From Chloroflexota bacterium (GTDB taxonomy: Bacteria; Chloroflexota; Dehalococcoidia; Bin125), in the NCBI GenBank assembly GCA_026707145.1, contig JAPOXK010000027.1:62001-126000 (forward strand): 64,000 nt of DNA, read 5' to 3'. Shown here piece after piece: positions 22,042-30,580 of the stretch. Under the pieces are notes generated by a model. The model saw only the letters and a program-made list of their open reading frames with translations. It was not told where the DNA came from and did not search any database. Positions within the stretch are counted from its first letter, which is position 1; each line of letters starts with the position of its first letter. The translations under genes were made by a program, and so were the position numbers.

Positions 22042-23366
22042 AGCACGGGCAGATACCGCTCCCGTTCGAAATCGGTGACCTGTCCGAGGTACGCGTCCCA
22101 CTCAATGCGCTTGTTGCGCAAGAAGCTCTCGAACACGTGCGTGCCCAGCGTGGCGCGCATCAGCTCACTCCGCGCGAACAGCTCGATCGCTTCGCCCATC
22201 GTGCCCGGCAGCCGCTCGACATTGCGAGCGCGCCGCTCCTCCTCGCCGAGCAGCGATACGTCGTCCACGGTCTCGGGCGGCAGCGGGTACTCCTGCTGAA
22301 TCCCCTGCAGGCCTGCCGCCAGCAAGGCACTGAACGCGAAGTACGGATTGCAGGCCGGGTCCGCCGCCCGATATTCAACGCGGGCCGCCTCGGGTCGGCC
22401 GGGGACGGCCTCGGGAATGCGAATCAAGTCGCTGTGATTCCGCCTCGCCCATGTCAGATAGGCGGGCGCTTCGAACCCCGGACGCAGCCGCTTGTAGCTG
22501 TTCACCCACTGGTTGCAGAGCAAGGTCAGCTCCGGCGCGTGGCGCAGCAGCCCCGCGATATACCGCTGCGCCACCTGGGAGAGGCGGGCCGGTCCGTCTT
22601 CGTCGAAGAAGGCGTTGATCTCGCCGTGGAAGAGCGACTGGTGCGCGTGCATCCCGCTCCCGTTCACGTTCGACAGCGGCTTCGGCATGAACGAGGCGTA
22701 CACGTCGTGCTTGAGCGCGACCTCCTTCACCACCAGCCGGTACGTCATCGTGTTGTCGGCCATCGTGAGCGCGTCCGTGTGGCGCAGCCCGATCTCGTGC
22801 TGGCTCGGCGCCACCTCGTGATGGCTGGATGCGACCGAGATCCCCATCTCTTCCAGCGTCAGCACCGTCTCGCGGCGGAGGTCGCTGGCCGCGTCGAGCG
22901 GCGTCAGATCGAAGTAGCCTCCAGCGTCCAGCGGCTCCGGATCGGTGGCTCCCCGGAAATAGAAGTACTCCAGCTCGGGACCCACGTAGAACGTGTAGCC
23001 GAGCGCCCTTGCCCGCTGCAGCGTGCGGCGCAGCACGTAGCGCGGGTCGCCCTCGAACGGGCGGCCGTCCGGCCAGGTGATGTCGCAGATCATCCGCGCA
23101 ACCCGGTCCTCGTGCGGGCGCCACGGCAGCACCACGAACGTCCCCGGGTCTGGACGCGCGATCATGTCGGACTCGTCGCTGCGGGCGAACCCCTCGATCG
23201 ACGACCCGTCGAACGCGACGCCGTCGTCGAGCGCCGTCTCCAGCTCATCCACCGTGATCGCGAACGACTTCAAGGACCCCAGGATGTCCGTGAACCACAG
23301 ACGGATGAAGCGGACGTCGTGCTCCTGCGCCGTTGCCAGGACGTAGGCCGTCGTCTCACGTGCCAT
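22038..23366 (-). CDS. glnA: Glutamine synthetase type I, alpha-like (short form)
   Basis: Makes glutamine from glutamate, ammonia and ATP. The 442 residues match the shorter GSI-alpha type (Bacillus/Thermotoga-like). Signatures are FDGSSIEGFARSDESDM, which keeps an Arg equivalent to the feedback-regulatory Arg62 of B. subtilis, the metal-binding EVAPSQHEIGLRH, NGSGMHAHQSLF and the substrate loop NSYKRLRPGFEAPAYLTWA. No adenylylation-site Tyr is expected in this type. ATG 23366 follows GGGAGGGA. It is the second gene after a longer GS on the same strand, separated by 77 bp containing two hairpins; a paralogous role such as gamma-glutamylamine formation cannot be excluded. Confidence 0.93.
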   Translation of the reverse strand: MARETTAYVLATAQEHDVRFIRLWFTDILGSLKSFAITVDELETALDDGVAFDGSSIEGFARSDESDMIARPDPGTFVVLPWRPHEDRVARMICDITWPDGRPFEGDPRYVLRRTLQRARALGYTFYVGPELEYFYFRGATDPEPLDAGGYFDLTPLDAASDLRRETVLTLEEMGISVASSHHEVAPSQHEIGLRHTDALTMADNTMTYRLVVKEVALKHDVYASFMPKPLSNVNGSGMHAHQSLFHGEINAFFDEDGPARLSQVAQRYIAGLLRHAPELTLLCNQWVNSYKRLRPGFEAPAYLTWARRNHSDLIRIPEAVPGRPEAARVEYRAADPACNPYFAFSALLAAGLQGIQQEYPLPPETVDDVSLLGEEERRARNVERLPGTMGEAIELFARSELMRATLGTHVFESFLRNKRIEWDAYLGQVTDFERERYLPVL

Positions 23367-23377
23367 CGCCGGTCCCT

Positions 23378-23424
23378 CCCTCTCGCGGAGAGGGAACGGC
23401 CCAAGCGGGGAGCTTGGGCCGTTC
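23378..23424 (-). repeat. Tandem hairpins between the two glutamine synthetase genes
   Basis: A perfect 13-bp stem, GAACGGCCCAAGC (23394-23406) with GCTTGGGCCGTTC (23412-23424) and a 5-nt loop, abuts a 7-bp stem, CCCTCTC (23378-23384) with GAGAGGG (23388-23394). On the transcript the second hairpin ends at the Shine-Dalgarno of the downstream gene. No T-run follows, so this looks more like an attenuating, processing or translation-control element than a full terminator. Confidence 0.65.
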
Positions 23425-23443
23425 GGGTTGCTGCTGGAGCGCG

Positions 23444-24949
23444 TTAGACGTCGAAGTAGAGCTGGAACTCGTACGGGTGCGGCCGCATCCGCATGGGGTC
23501 CACCTCCGCGTTGCGCTTGTAGCCGATCCATGTCTGGATCAGGTCTTCGGTGAAGACGCCCCCTTCCAAGAGGAAGGCGTGGTCGCGCTCCAACGCGTCG
23601 AGGGCCCCCGCCAGCGAGTTCGGTAGCTGGGGGTACCCCGCCTCCGCCAGGTCGATCTCGAACAGATCGACGTCGTCCACGGGATCGCCCGGATCGATCT
23701 GGTTCCGGATCCCGTCGAGGCCGGCCATCAACAAGGCGCTGAACGCCAGGTAGGGATTGGCCGTCGGGTCCGGCGAGCGGAACTCCAGCCGCTTCGACTT
23801 GGGCGACTGCGAGTACATTGGGATCCGGATGGCGGCGCTGCGGTTACGAGCGCTGTAGACGAGAGTCGTCGGCGCTTCGTAGCCGGGCACCAGGCGCTTG
23901 TAGCTGTTCGTCGTGGGAGCGCAGAAGGCCATCAGCGCCGGGCCGTGCTTGATCAGTCCGCCGATGTAATGGCGCGCCATCTCCGAGCTCCCCGCGTACC
24001 CTTCCGGGTCGTAGAAGAGCGGCGCCTCGTCCTTCCACAGCGACTGGTGCACGTGCATCCCGCTGCCGTTGTCCTCAAAGATCGGCTTGGGCATGAACGT
24101 AGCCGTCTTACCCGCCTGCCGCGCCACGTTGCGGACGATGTACTTGTACCAAAGCACCTTGTCCGCCATCGCGCGCAGCGAGTCGTAGCGCAGGTCGATC
24201 TCGCACTGCCCGGCCGTCGCCACCTCGTGGTGGTGCACCTCCGTGTCGATCCCCAGGCTTTCCATCGTCAACACCATCTCGGTGCGAATGTCCTGCAGCG
24301 TGTCCCGCGGGGGAACGGGGAAGTACCCTTCCTTGTGCTCGGTCTTATAGCCGAGGTTGGGGTTGTTGCTCTCACTCTCCTTGTCGTCGACGCCCGTATT
24401 CCAGGCCGCCTCGACGGAATCGACGCGGTAGAAGGCCTGGTCGCGCTCGGAGTCGTAGCTGATGCTGTCGAACACGAAGAACTCGCACTCGGGACCCCAG
24501 CAGGAGAGGTCGGCGATGCCGCTGTCGCGCAGGTGGCTCTCCGCGCGCTCCGCGACCGCGCGCGGATCCTTGCCGTAGCGATCCCGCGTCACCGGATCGT
24601 AGATATCCGCGATCAGGTGGAGCGTGCGGCGCGTCATGAAGGGGTCGATCAGGGCCGTGCTGGCGTCCGGAATCAGCACCATGTCCGATCGCTCGATCCC
24701 CTGGAAACCGCGGATGCTGCTCCCGTCGAAGCCGATCCCCTCCCGGAAGGCGGCGGCGCCCATCTCGCGGGGCGTGAGAGAAAGGTGCTGCCACGTGCCC
24801 AGGAGATCGGTGAACTTGATGTCCACCATCTCCACCTTGTTGTTCTCGATGAACTGCTGGATCGCGTCGACCGCCGTCTTGCTTTCCTCCCACTCGACCG
24901 ACGACAAGCCAGGCATCCGCTTGTGCTGGACGATGTCTTTGAGTGCCAT
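23444..24949 (-). CDS. glnA: Glutamine synthetase type I, beta-like (long form)
   Basis: Main ammonia-assimilating enzyme candidate, 501 residues. Signatures are GFDGSSIRGFQGIERSDM, EVHHHEVATAGQCEIDLRY, DNGSGMHVHQSLW and NSYKRLVPGYEAPTTLVYSA. It resembles actinobacterial GlnA1 through the C-terminal RPHPYEFQLYFDV. An extra N-terminal stretch of about 28 residues precedes the usual start region. Where adenylylated enzymes have DLYEL or NLYDL, this protein reads DVDLFEID with Phe (TTC), so adenylylation by GlnE looks impossible at that site. ATG 24949 follows GAGAGGTGAGCAGG. It lies downstream of an atypical GlnR-like regulator on the same strand. Confidence 0.95.
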   Translation of the reverse strand: MALKDIVQHKRMPGLSSVEWEESKTAVDAIQQFIENNKVEMVDIKFTDLLGTWQHLSLTPREMGAAAFREGIGFDGSSIRGFQGIERSDMVLIPDASTALIDPFMTRRTLHLIADIYDPVTRDRYGKDPRAVAERAESHLRDSGIADLSCWGPECEFFVFDSISYDSERDQAFYRVDSVEAAWNTGVDDKESESNNPNLGYKTEHKEGYFPVPPRDTLQDIRTEMVLTMESLGIDTEVHHHEVATAGQCEIDLRYDSLRAMADKVLWYKYIVRNVARQAGKTATFMPKPIFEDNGSGMHVHQSLWKDEAPLFYDPEGYAGSSEMARHYIGGLIKHGPALMAFCAPTTNSYKRLVPGYEAPTTLVYSARNRSAAIRIPMYSQSPKSKRLEFRSPDPTANPYLAFSALLMAGLDGIRNQIDPGDPVDDVDLFEIDLAEAGYPQLPNSLAGALDALERDHAFLLEGGVFTEDLIQTWIGYKRNAEVDPMRMRPHPYEFQLYFDV

Positions 24950-25025
24950 CCTGCTCACCTCTCGATTGAACCGACGCCGCGGCGGCGCCCATAAGAACTG
25001 CCCGGGTAGTTTGAGGGTCCCGGCG

Positions 25026-25079
25026 ATCATAGCCGCGACCCTGCGCCCGGCGCCGCATCAGCGTGTTACAGTCGGATTA
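25026..25079 (-). promoter_or_regulatory. Candidate activator-dependent promoter of the glnA pair
   Basis: On the minus strand TATGAT (25026-25031) is a good -10 with no matching -35. Upstream lie two direct heptamers, TAACACG (25062-25068) and TAATCCG (25073-25079), exactly 11 bp apart, as expected for an OmpR/PhoB-family dimer. They sit about 50 bp before the predicted start of transcription. The adjacent GlnR-like gene is the obvious candidate regulator. Inference. Confidence 0.45.
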
Positions 25080-25146
25080 ACTCTATGCCGGGGCGCCCGG
25101 CCATGTGTATCCAGGCAGGCGCTGCGCCTGCCTGACCGGGCTCGCC

Positions 25147-25815
25147 TTAGGGACCGGGCATCTCGGCGAAACGGTAGCCCGCGTTGCGCACGGTCTCGAT
25201 CTGCCGCGCCGCCACCGGGCCCAGCTTGGCCCGCAGCCGCCGGATGTGCACGTCCACGGTCCGCATGCCGCCGTAGTAGTCGTAGCCCCACACGCGGTTG
25301 AGCAGCGTCTCTCGCGTCACCACCATCCCTGCGTGGGTCATCAGATAGCGCAGCAGCTGATACTCCATGTAGGTCAAGGCCACCGCCTGCCCGCCGACGA
25401 GCACCTGAAAGCTGGTGAGGTCGAGGCTTAGGTCGCCGGCCACGATCAGGTCGCCCGAGCCGGCCCCGCGCCGCCGCCAGAGCGCCTGGCGAATGCGGGC
25501 CACGAACTCTTCCGGCGCCAGCGGGGGCAGGACGAAATCCTCGAGGCCGGGCGGCAGATCGGCGAGCTGATCGCTGGTCACCACGGCGATCAGCAGGGCC
25601 CTGGGCCAGGCCCGGCGCAACGCTGCGAAGGGCGGCACCGGCCGCAGCGGCGCTCCCCGCCAGTCGACCGCCAGCACGTCCGCCGCCGCCGCCGGATCCG
25701 GCTCGCTCTCCTCGCTGCCCGCCAGCGCGACCACCTCGTAGCCCGCGTCGGCCAGCGGCCCGCGCAGGCTCGTGGTCAGCGATGCGTCTCCCGAGACCAA
25801 GGTGACCCGGAACAT
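25147..25815 (-). CDS. GlnR-like OmpR-family regulator with degenerate receiver domain
   Basis: A 222-residue protein with an N-terminal receiver-like domain (about 1-115) and a C-terminal winged helix (about 125-220). The DNA-binding half, [17 protein letters not shown] then [20 protein letters not shown], is very like actinobacterial GlnR. The receiver lacks the paired acidic residues after strand 1 (VTLVSGD) and has Pro where the conserved Lys should be (DFVLPPL), although an Asp remains at the phosphorylation position. No kinase gene is adjacent. Orphan, atypical receiver plus position just upstream of glnA argue for nitrogen control. ATG 25815; it is divergent from lipA. Confidence 0.82.
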   Translation of the reverse strand: MFRVTLVSGDASLTTSLRGPLADAGYEVVALAGSEESEPDPAAAADVLAVDWRGAPLRPVPPFAALRRAWPRALLIAVVTSDQLADLPPGLEDFVLPPLAPEEFVARIRQALWRRRGAGSGDLIVAGDLSLDLTSFQVLVGGQAVALTYMEYQLLRYLMTHAGMVVTRETLLNRVWGYDYYGGMRTVDVHIRRLRAKLGPVAARQIETVRNAGYRFAEMPGP

Positions 25816-25945
25816 GACTGCACCCTACCCCCGTCCCCGGAGCGGGCGCGATCGATCCCGCTACACAGCGCCGCGACACGCCTCCACGGCAGGCCGCGCC
25901 GGCGGAGGCGTCCACGCGCATCGCCCGGCGGCCGGGGCCGGCTGC

Positions 25946-25951
25946 TACGAT
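25946..25951 (+). promoter_or_regulatory. -10-like element directly upstream of lipA
   Basis: TACGAT ends 9 bp before the lipA ATG (25961), the same hexamer as in the nuo promoter. Transcription would start at or within a few bases of the ATG and there is no Shine-Dalgarno, so a leaderless or near-leaderless mRNA is likely. No convincing -35 was found. Confidence 0.4.
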
Positions 25952-25960
25952 CGGACGGCG

Positions 25961-26890
25961 ATGCCGACGCCCAGCCGATCCACACTGGCGCCGAATCCGG
26001 CGGGACCCAAGCCCGACTGGCTCAAGGTGCGCGTGCCCTCGGGCCCCAACTATCAGCGTCTCCTCGGCATCATGCGCGACTCCGACCTCCACACCGTCTG
26101 CGAGGAGGCCCATTGCCCGAACCTCGCCGAGTGCTGGGGACGCGGCACGGCCACGTTCATGATCCTGGGCGACACCTGCACCCGCGCCTGCGGCTACTGC
26201 CAGGTCACCAGCGGACGCCCCAACGGGCTCGACCGCGACGAGCCGCGGCGCGTCGCCCTCGCCGTCCAGCGCATGGGCCTCAAGCACGCCGTCGTCACCT
26301 CGGTGAACCGCGACGACCTCCCAGACGGCGGGGCCGCCGTCTTCGCGGACACCATTCGCTGGATCCGTCGGCTCTCGCCCGCCACCACCATCGAGGTGCT
26401 GATCCCCGACTTCGAGGGCAACTGGGACGCGCTCGCCACCACGCTGGAGATGCGGCCCGAGGTGCTCAACCACAACACGGAGACCGTCCCGCGCCTCTAC
26501 CCCGCCGTTCGTCACAAGGCGGACTATGCCCAATCGCTGGAGCTGCTCCGCCGCGCCGCCGCCTGGTCGCCGCGGCCCGTCACCAAGAGCGGCATCATGG
26601 TCGGCCTCGGGGAAACGCGCGAAGAGATCAGCGCCGTGCTGCGCGACCTCCGCTCCGTCGACTGCGACGTCCTCACCGTGGGCCAGTACCTGCGCCCCAG
26701 CTTCAAGCACCTCCCCGTCGCCCGCTACCTGCCGCCCGCCGAGTTCGACGCCATCGGCGACGAGGCGCGCGCCCTCGGCTTCACGCACGTGGAGTCTGGG
26801 CCGCTCGTCCGCTCCTCCTACCACGCCGAGAGCCAAGTCCCCGGCCGCGAAAGCCAGGACCGGATCGTGCCCCTCGTCGATCCGGACTGA
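25961..26890 (+). CDS. lipA: Lipoyl synthase
   Basis: Radical-SAM enzyme that inserts two sulfurs into protein-bound octanoyl groups to make the lipoyl cofactor of 2-oxoacid dehydrogenases and the glycine cleavage system. The auxiliary cluster motif [12 protein letters not shown] (CX4CX5C) and the radical-SAM motif CTRACGYC (CX3CX2C) are both intact, as is the C-terminal RSSYHAE. At 309 residues it is standard length. ATG 25961 is used; the frame is open further upstream but carries no conserved sequence. lipB is not adjacent. Confidence 0.96.
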   Translation: MPTPSRSTLAPNPAGPKPDWLKVRVPSGPNYQRLLGIMRDSDLHTVCEEAHCPNLAECWGRGTATFMILGDTCTRACGYCQVTSGRPNGLDRDEPRRVALAVQRMGLKHAVVTSVNRDDLPDGGAAVFADTIRWIRRLSPATTIEVLIPDFEGNWDALATTLEMRPEVLNHNTETVPRLYPAVRHKADYAQSLELLRRAAAWSPRPVTKSGIMVGLGETREEISAVLRDLRSVDCDVLTVGQYLRPSFKHLPVARYLPPAEFDAIGDEARALGFTHVESGPLVRSSYHAESQVPGRESQDRIVPLVDPD

Positions 26891-26951
26891 CGCCCTCGCG
26901 ATGACACAGGCCTGTCGGCCCATGCGGCGCCATCTTGTATCGTGCCTGCAG

Positions 26952-27026
26952 GCCGGTGTAGCTCAGAGGTAGAGCAGCTGTTTCGTAAACAGCAGGTCGA
27001 GGGTTCGAATCCCCCCGCCGGCTCCA
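26952..27026 (+). tRNA. tRNA-Thr (anticodon CGT)
   Basis: A 75-nt cloverleaf with encoded CCA. The acceptor stem is GCCGGTG/CGCCGGC, the D-arm GCTC-AGAGGTA-GAGC, and the anticodon stem GCTGT/ACAGC with loop TTCGTAA gives anticodon CGT. The T-arm is GAGGG-TTCGAAT-CCCCC, with one A-C mismatch. A TATCGT -10-like hexamer lies at 26938-26943. tRNA genes are common integration sites, and the gene-poor DNA downstream carries a dispersed repeat and a broken gene. Confidence 0.93.
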
Positions 27027-27071
27027 CTCCCCCAGATAAGACGTGACGTAACGGCGATCTAGTGGCCTGCG

Positions 27072-27100
27072 CGCGGTCCACTGACGGTCCAGTAAGTCGC
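27072..27100 (+). repeat. Dispersed repeat, copy 1 (near tRNA-Thr)
   Basis: CGCGGTCCACTGACGG at 27072-27087 occurs identically at 43924-43939, and the similarity continues (AGTAA then TCGC) for about 12 more bases. It lies 46 bp after the tRNA gene. Both well-conserved copies sit at the left side of gene-poor or AT-richer islets, which suggests a shared mobile-element boundary or recombination site. Function unknown. Confidence 0.55.
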
Positions 27101-27238
27101 GCCGTGCGCACGAGAGACAGAGAACCTACGACGACGCACTAGAGTAGACCTCTTCTCACAAAGCAGCGCGACATGCGACCTGCACCCGCTGCGGGCACAA
27201 TGAATCAAGCTGTGCAATTGGAAGCTAAGGAGAGGCGC

Positions 27239-27531
27239 GTGGACGGTGTTGCGGATGTTCTAGCTGCCTTGCGGTCGCTTCCCGGCGAGTTGCATCCTCA
27301 CCTTGCGAAGGGAAAGAGACCGCCGCTTGGATCGGTCTCCTCAAGGGAGCTCGCTGAAGCCAAGAGTTCCTCGGAGCTGAGTTCTCTCATTGTCAGCGCG
27401 ACGCAACTGGGAGCAGCAAAACTCGATGCAGCGAAGGATCAAAACAACTTCGAAACACCCTCGCCGACAGTTTTGCCAAGGTCGGACTAAAGGATGGGGT
27501 GATCGACCGAGTGATTGACGGCGGTAAGTAG
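27239..27531 (+). pseudogene. Small unknown gene apparently broken by a frameshift
   Basis: A GTG at 27239 with AAGGAG 6 bases upstream opens an 83-codon frame (MDGVADVLAALRSLPGE onward) that stops at 27490. From about 27440 the -1 frame continues with protein-like sequence, LRNTLADSFAKVGLKDGVID then RVIDGGK, and stops at 27531. Together they read as one ~97-residue soluble protein, so a single-base indel (or sequencing error) near the AAAA run at about 27438 probably split the gene. I do not recognise it. Base composition is less GC-rich than neighbouring genes, consistent with transfer. Confidence 0.4.
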
Positions 27532-28015
27532 TTGACCTCCGCTGACGGCCTTGAGTCGCCTCCAAAAGGTCAGTGATGGCCGGCGGACCCGGCGGCGCAC
27601 TACGTGCGCTCCCACCCTAAGCCCGATAACGGAGCACCACCCGATGGAGGGGTGCTGACGGGGTGCGTAGAGGGCATGGTCGCAAACGTGGCACGCTCTC
27701 ATCTGCGAATGGCCGGGGACGACGGGTCGCTTGGTGGGTCAGCGCAATGTTGCCTGCTTGGCGGAGCATGTCGCTGCAGCGCCAGATCGGCGATGCCCGA
27801 GGATCCGATTGCCACGTCCTTACTCGTCCCATCGGCTCGGTAACCGCATACTGAACAGCACAGGCGACGTAGCGTCCGTGGGCGAGCGCTGATCGACTTT
27901 TCCCAGCGAGCCCGCACCGACCTCGACCCGAGAGCTGCGCAGCGCGATCGCCCTAGGGGAACCGGTTGGAGCCGGGCGGGTTGTATCGCGCCCGCGCCAC
28001 CTGGAAAGGACCCGG
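27532..28015. other. Gene-poor region before the helicase
   Basis: No ORF with a credible Shine-Dalgarno and protein-like sequence was found on either strand. An imperfect inverted repeat (AGCACCACCC with GGGGTGCT, about 27632-27658) is present without a T-run. The DNA looks like degraded accessory sequence after the tRNA gene. Confidence 0.5.
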
Positions 28016-29377
28016 TTGGACTTCTCAACATTCGAGTTGCACCCTCGTATCGAAGCGGGAGTGCGCGCCCAAGGCTACGACACGCCTACCCCCATTCAAG
28101 CCAAAGCCATTCCCCCGGCGCTGGAAGGCGCGGACATCTTGGGCTTGGCCCAGACAGGAACGGGCAAGACCGCCGCGTTCGCACTCCCGATCCTGGATTA
28201 CCTCATAGACGGGCCGCGCACGCGGGTACGCGCCTTGGTGATCGCCCCTACGCGTGAGTTGACCCACCAGATCCACACCGCCTTCAGCGCACTGGGCGCG
28301 AAGACGGGCCTGCGGAGCGTCCCGATCTACGGCGGGGTCAACATCAACCCGCAGATCCGGCGGCTGCAGGGCGGCGCGGAGATCGTGGTTGCCTGCCCCG
28401 GTCGGTTGCTCGATCACCTGCAGCAGGGCACGGTGGAGCTTTCGGATGTTGAAGTGTTCGTCCTCGACGAGGCCGACCGCCTGTTCGACATGGGCTTTTT
28501 GCCGGACATCCGCCGCATCCTCACACGCCTACCCGAAAATCGGCAGACGCTCTTGTTCTCCGCCACGATGCCGCCGGACATCCGCAAGCTGGCGACGGAG
28601 ATCCTGTTCGACCCGGTGATGATCGAGGTCGATCGCGCCAGGCCGGCGGAGACGGTCGCGCACGCGATCTACCCGGTGGCGGAGGAGGAGAAGGGCGAAG
28701 CACTCGTGCAACTCCTCTATCGCTCTGAGACCGAATCAGTGCTGGTGTTCACGCGCACCAAGCGGCGGGCGAAGCGCGTGGCGGCGGGGCTGGTTTCCGC
28801 CGGCTTCGACGCCACTTGCCTGCAGGGTAACCTCTCGCAGCGTCGCCGCCAGGAGGCACTCGATGGCTTTCGAAGCGGCAAGTATCCGATCCTAGTCGCA
28901 ACGGACATCGCTGCACGGGGGATCGACGTCTCGTCGATCTCGCACGTCATCAACTACGACATGCCCGATACGGTCGACGCGTACACGCACCGCATCGGCC
29001 GCACGGGCCGCGCTGCGCGGACCGGCGACGCCTTCACCTTGGTCACTCCCGCCGACGCCAGCGCGGTGCGCGCGATCGAGCGGATGATGGGCTGCCGCTT
29101 GGAGCGGCGTCCACTGGACGCGTTGCAATCGTCACCGGTGAACGGCCGCGCGGCCGTGGATCCGGTTCCGCGCCGGTCCCCCCGGCCGAGGCCCGTGTCC
29201 CGCAGGGAGGAGAGCGGTACTCCGGCGCCACGTCGTCGCCGTCGCCGTGGTGGACAGAGTAAAAGGGACGGGCGCGCCGGCAGTGCCGTGCACTCGGCCA
29301 CGTTCGCAGCGGCCGGTCGGCGGGGCGCGCGGTCGCGAGGACGGCCGCGAAGCCGATCACCACGCCGTCTGCCGTAA
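28016..29377 (+). CDS. DEAD-box ATP-dependent RNA helicase (RhlE-like) with Arg-rich tail
   Basis: RNA helicase of 453 residues. Motifs in order are the Q motif GYDTPTPIQAKAIP, I AQTGTGKT, Ia PTRELTHQI, II DEAD (VLDEADRLFDMGF), III SAT, IV LVFTRTKRRAKRVA, V ATDIAARGIDVS and VI HRIGRTGRAARTG. The two RecA domains end near residue 345. The C-terminal ~105 residues are Arg/Gly/Ser-rich and likely bind RNA, as in cold-shock or ribosome-assembly helicases. The start is TTG 28016 after GGAAAGGA; the conserved FSTFELHPRIEAGV region begins right there, so no large extension is expected. No partner gene is adjacent. Confidence 0.93.
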   Translation: MDFSTFELHPRIEAGVRAQGYDTPTPIQAKAIPPALEGADILGLAQTGTGKTAAFALPILDYLIDGPRTRVRALVIAPTRELTHQIHTAFSALGAKTGLRSVPIYGGVNINPQIRRLQGGAEIVVACPGRLLDHLQQGTVELSDVEVFVLDEADRLFDMGFLPDIRRILTRLPENRQTLLFSATMPPDIRKLATEILFDPVMIEVDRARPAETVAHAIYPVAEEEKGEALVQLLYRSETESVLVFTRTKRRAKRVAAGLVSAGFDATCLQGNLSQRRRQEALDGFRSGKYPILVATDIAARGIDVSSISHVINYDMPDTVDAYTHRIGRTGRAARTGDAFTLVTPADASAVRAIERMMGCRLERRPLDALQSSPVNGRAAVDPVPRRSPRPRPVSRREESGTPAPRRRRRRGGQSKRDGRAGSAVHSATFAAAGRRGARSRGRPRSRSPRRLP

Positions 29378-29818
29378 AGAGCGGTCCGGGCCGGAAGTAG
29401 CCGAACTCGAAATACGAAGCGTGCACGCCCCGGTGCTGCACATACGTCTTCCCCAGCAATGTGTAGACCCGCACCACGGTCGCTGTCCCCACTCCGGGGC
29501 CATACCCGCGCGGCGGGGGGTCTGCTGACGGGGCCGACACGGGCAGGGATTCAAGGCCGGGGTGGGCACGTGTGAAGTAGTCGAGAGCGCGGGCCCAATA
29601 GCCGATCACGCGTACGGGTGTTTCGGGAGGAGGCCCACTGGCGGCAAGGCGCACGCCGCCGGGCACTCGTGCTGGCAGCCGGGCTGGTGCTGGCGGTCAG
29701 TCTGGCGGAGGATGCCGGGACGTGCGCTGTGCTCGGCGCAGAACCGCGGGATTGTCATTGATCGGCGCGGCGCCGCTTCGTAGGGTGTAGCCGCACGGCG
29801 CAGGCCTAGCAGGCCCCC
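29378..29818. other. Intergenic region with a possible gene remnant on the minus strand
   Basis: No convincing complete gene. On the minus strand a GTG at 29666 opens a frame whose first ~100 residues (GYWARALDYFTRAHPGLES, then TYVQHRGVHASYFEFGYF) look protein-like; it then runs antisense through the helicase tail, which is not credible. It may be a degraded gene fragment. The right end holds the promoter of the next cassette. Confidence 0.35.
29758..29786 (+). promoter_or_regulatory. Candidate promoter of the DUF1538-PII-CBS cassette
   Basis: TTGATC (29758-29763) and TAGGGT (29781-29786) are spaced 17 bp apart, about 32 bp before the first DUF1538 gene. The -35 is good (TTGA), the -10 moderate. 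Confidence 0.4.
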
Positions 29819-30580
29819 ATGCAGCACACGCGCGAGGAGCATGGTTTGCCGCGTTTCGCGTTGGCCATGGGGCAGCAGACTCTGGGCGCGCTGCGAGATC
29901 TGGCGCCCATCTTCGCCGTTATCGCCTTCTTCCAGATCGTCGTCCTGCAACAGCCTTTTCCCGACATCGCCAACGTGGTCGTCGGGCTGGTGTGCGTGGT
30001 CCTGGGGCTGGCGCTGTTCATCCAGGGGTTGGAGAGCGGGCTGTTCCCGCTGGGCGAGGCGCTGGCCCAGGGGATGGCGCGCAAGGGGAGCGCGACGGCG
30101 CTGCTGGCGTTGGCGTTCTGCCTTGGCTTCGGCACCACCGTGGCGGAGCCAGCGCTGATCGCCGTGGCAGCCGAGGCGGCCGAGGTGGCGGCGGAGGCGG
30201 ACTTCATCGGCGACAGCCAGGCCGCCCAGGACCGGTACGCCCTTGAGCTGCGCGTGGTGGTGGCCGTCGCCGTCGGCCTCGCCATCGTCCTGGGGGTGCT
30301 GCGCATCCTGAAGGGGTGGCCCCTTCACCGCTTGATCATCAGCGGCTACGTGCTGGTCATGGTGATGACCCTGTTCGCGCCCGAGGAGATCGTGGGGGTG
30401 GCGTACGACTCCGGCGGGGTGACGACCAGCACGATCACGGTGCCCTTGATCACCGCGCTGGGGGTGGGCCTCGCCTCCGCCATCCGGGGGCGCAACCCGA
30501 TGCTCGACGGCTTCGGGCTGATCGCCTTCGCCAGCCTCACTCCCATGATCTGCGTGCTGGGCTACGGGATGGTGGCGTGA
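29819..30580 (+). CDS. DUF1538 family membrane protein, first copy
   Basis: A 253-residue integral membrane protein with about seven helices. It carries the signatures I associate with DUF1538: [16 protein letters not shown] near the middle and, towards the C-terminus, [15 protein letters not shown] followed by [21 protein letters not shown]. The polar Asp/Ser/Gly/Thr stretch between helices suggests an ion or small-solute path. The family's function is not established. ATG 29819 is used, with a weak Shine-Dalgarno; ATG 29867 is an alternative. It overlaps the second DUF1538 gene by one base and heads a four-gene cassette. Confidence 0.88.
   Translation: MQHTREEHGLPRFALAMGQQTLGALRDLAPIFAVIAFFQIVVLQQPFPDIANVVVGLVCVVLGLALFIQGLESGLFPLGEALAQGMARKGSATALLALAFCLGFGTTVAEPALIAVAAEAAEVAAEADFIGDSQAAQDRYALELRVVVAVAVGLAIVLGVLRILKGWPLHRLIISGYVLVMVMTLFAPEEIVGVAYDSGGVTTSTITVPLITALGVGLASAIRGRNPMLDGFGLIAFASLTPMICVLGYGMVA

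Noticed and set aside
23378-23424. Intrinsic terminator between the glutamine synthetase genes
   Set aside because: The stems are strong but neither is followed by a T-run on the transcribed strand, so only a general regulatory hairpin is claimed.
22075-23447. Plus-strand open frames across the two glutamine synthetase genes
   Set aside because: They are shadows of clear minus-strand glutamine synthetases with intact motifs.
26818-27111. Minus-strand 97-codon frame over the tRNA-Thr gene
   Set aside because: It is antisense to the tRNA; its Cys/Ser-rich stretch is simply the complement of the anticodon and D arms, a common false prediction at tRNA loci.
29043-29377. Minus-strand continuation of the 29666 frame through the helicase gene
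   Set aside because: It is antisense to the helicase C-terminal coding region and becomes low-complexity Arg/Ser/Pro sequence.
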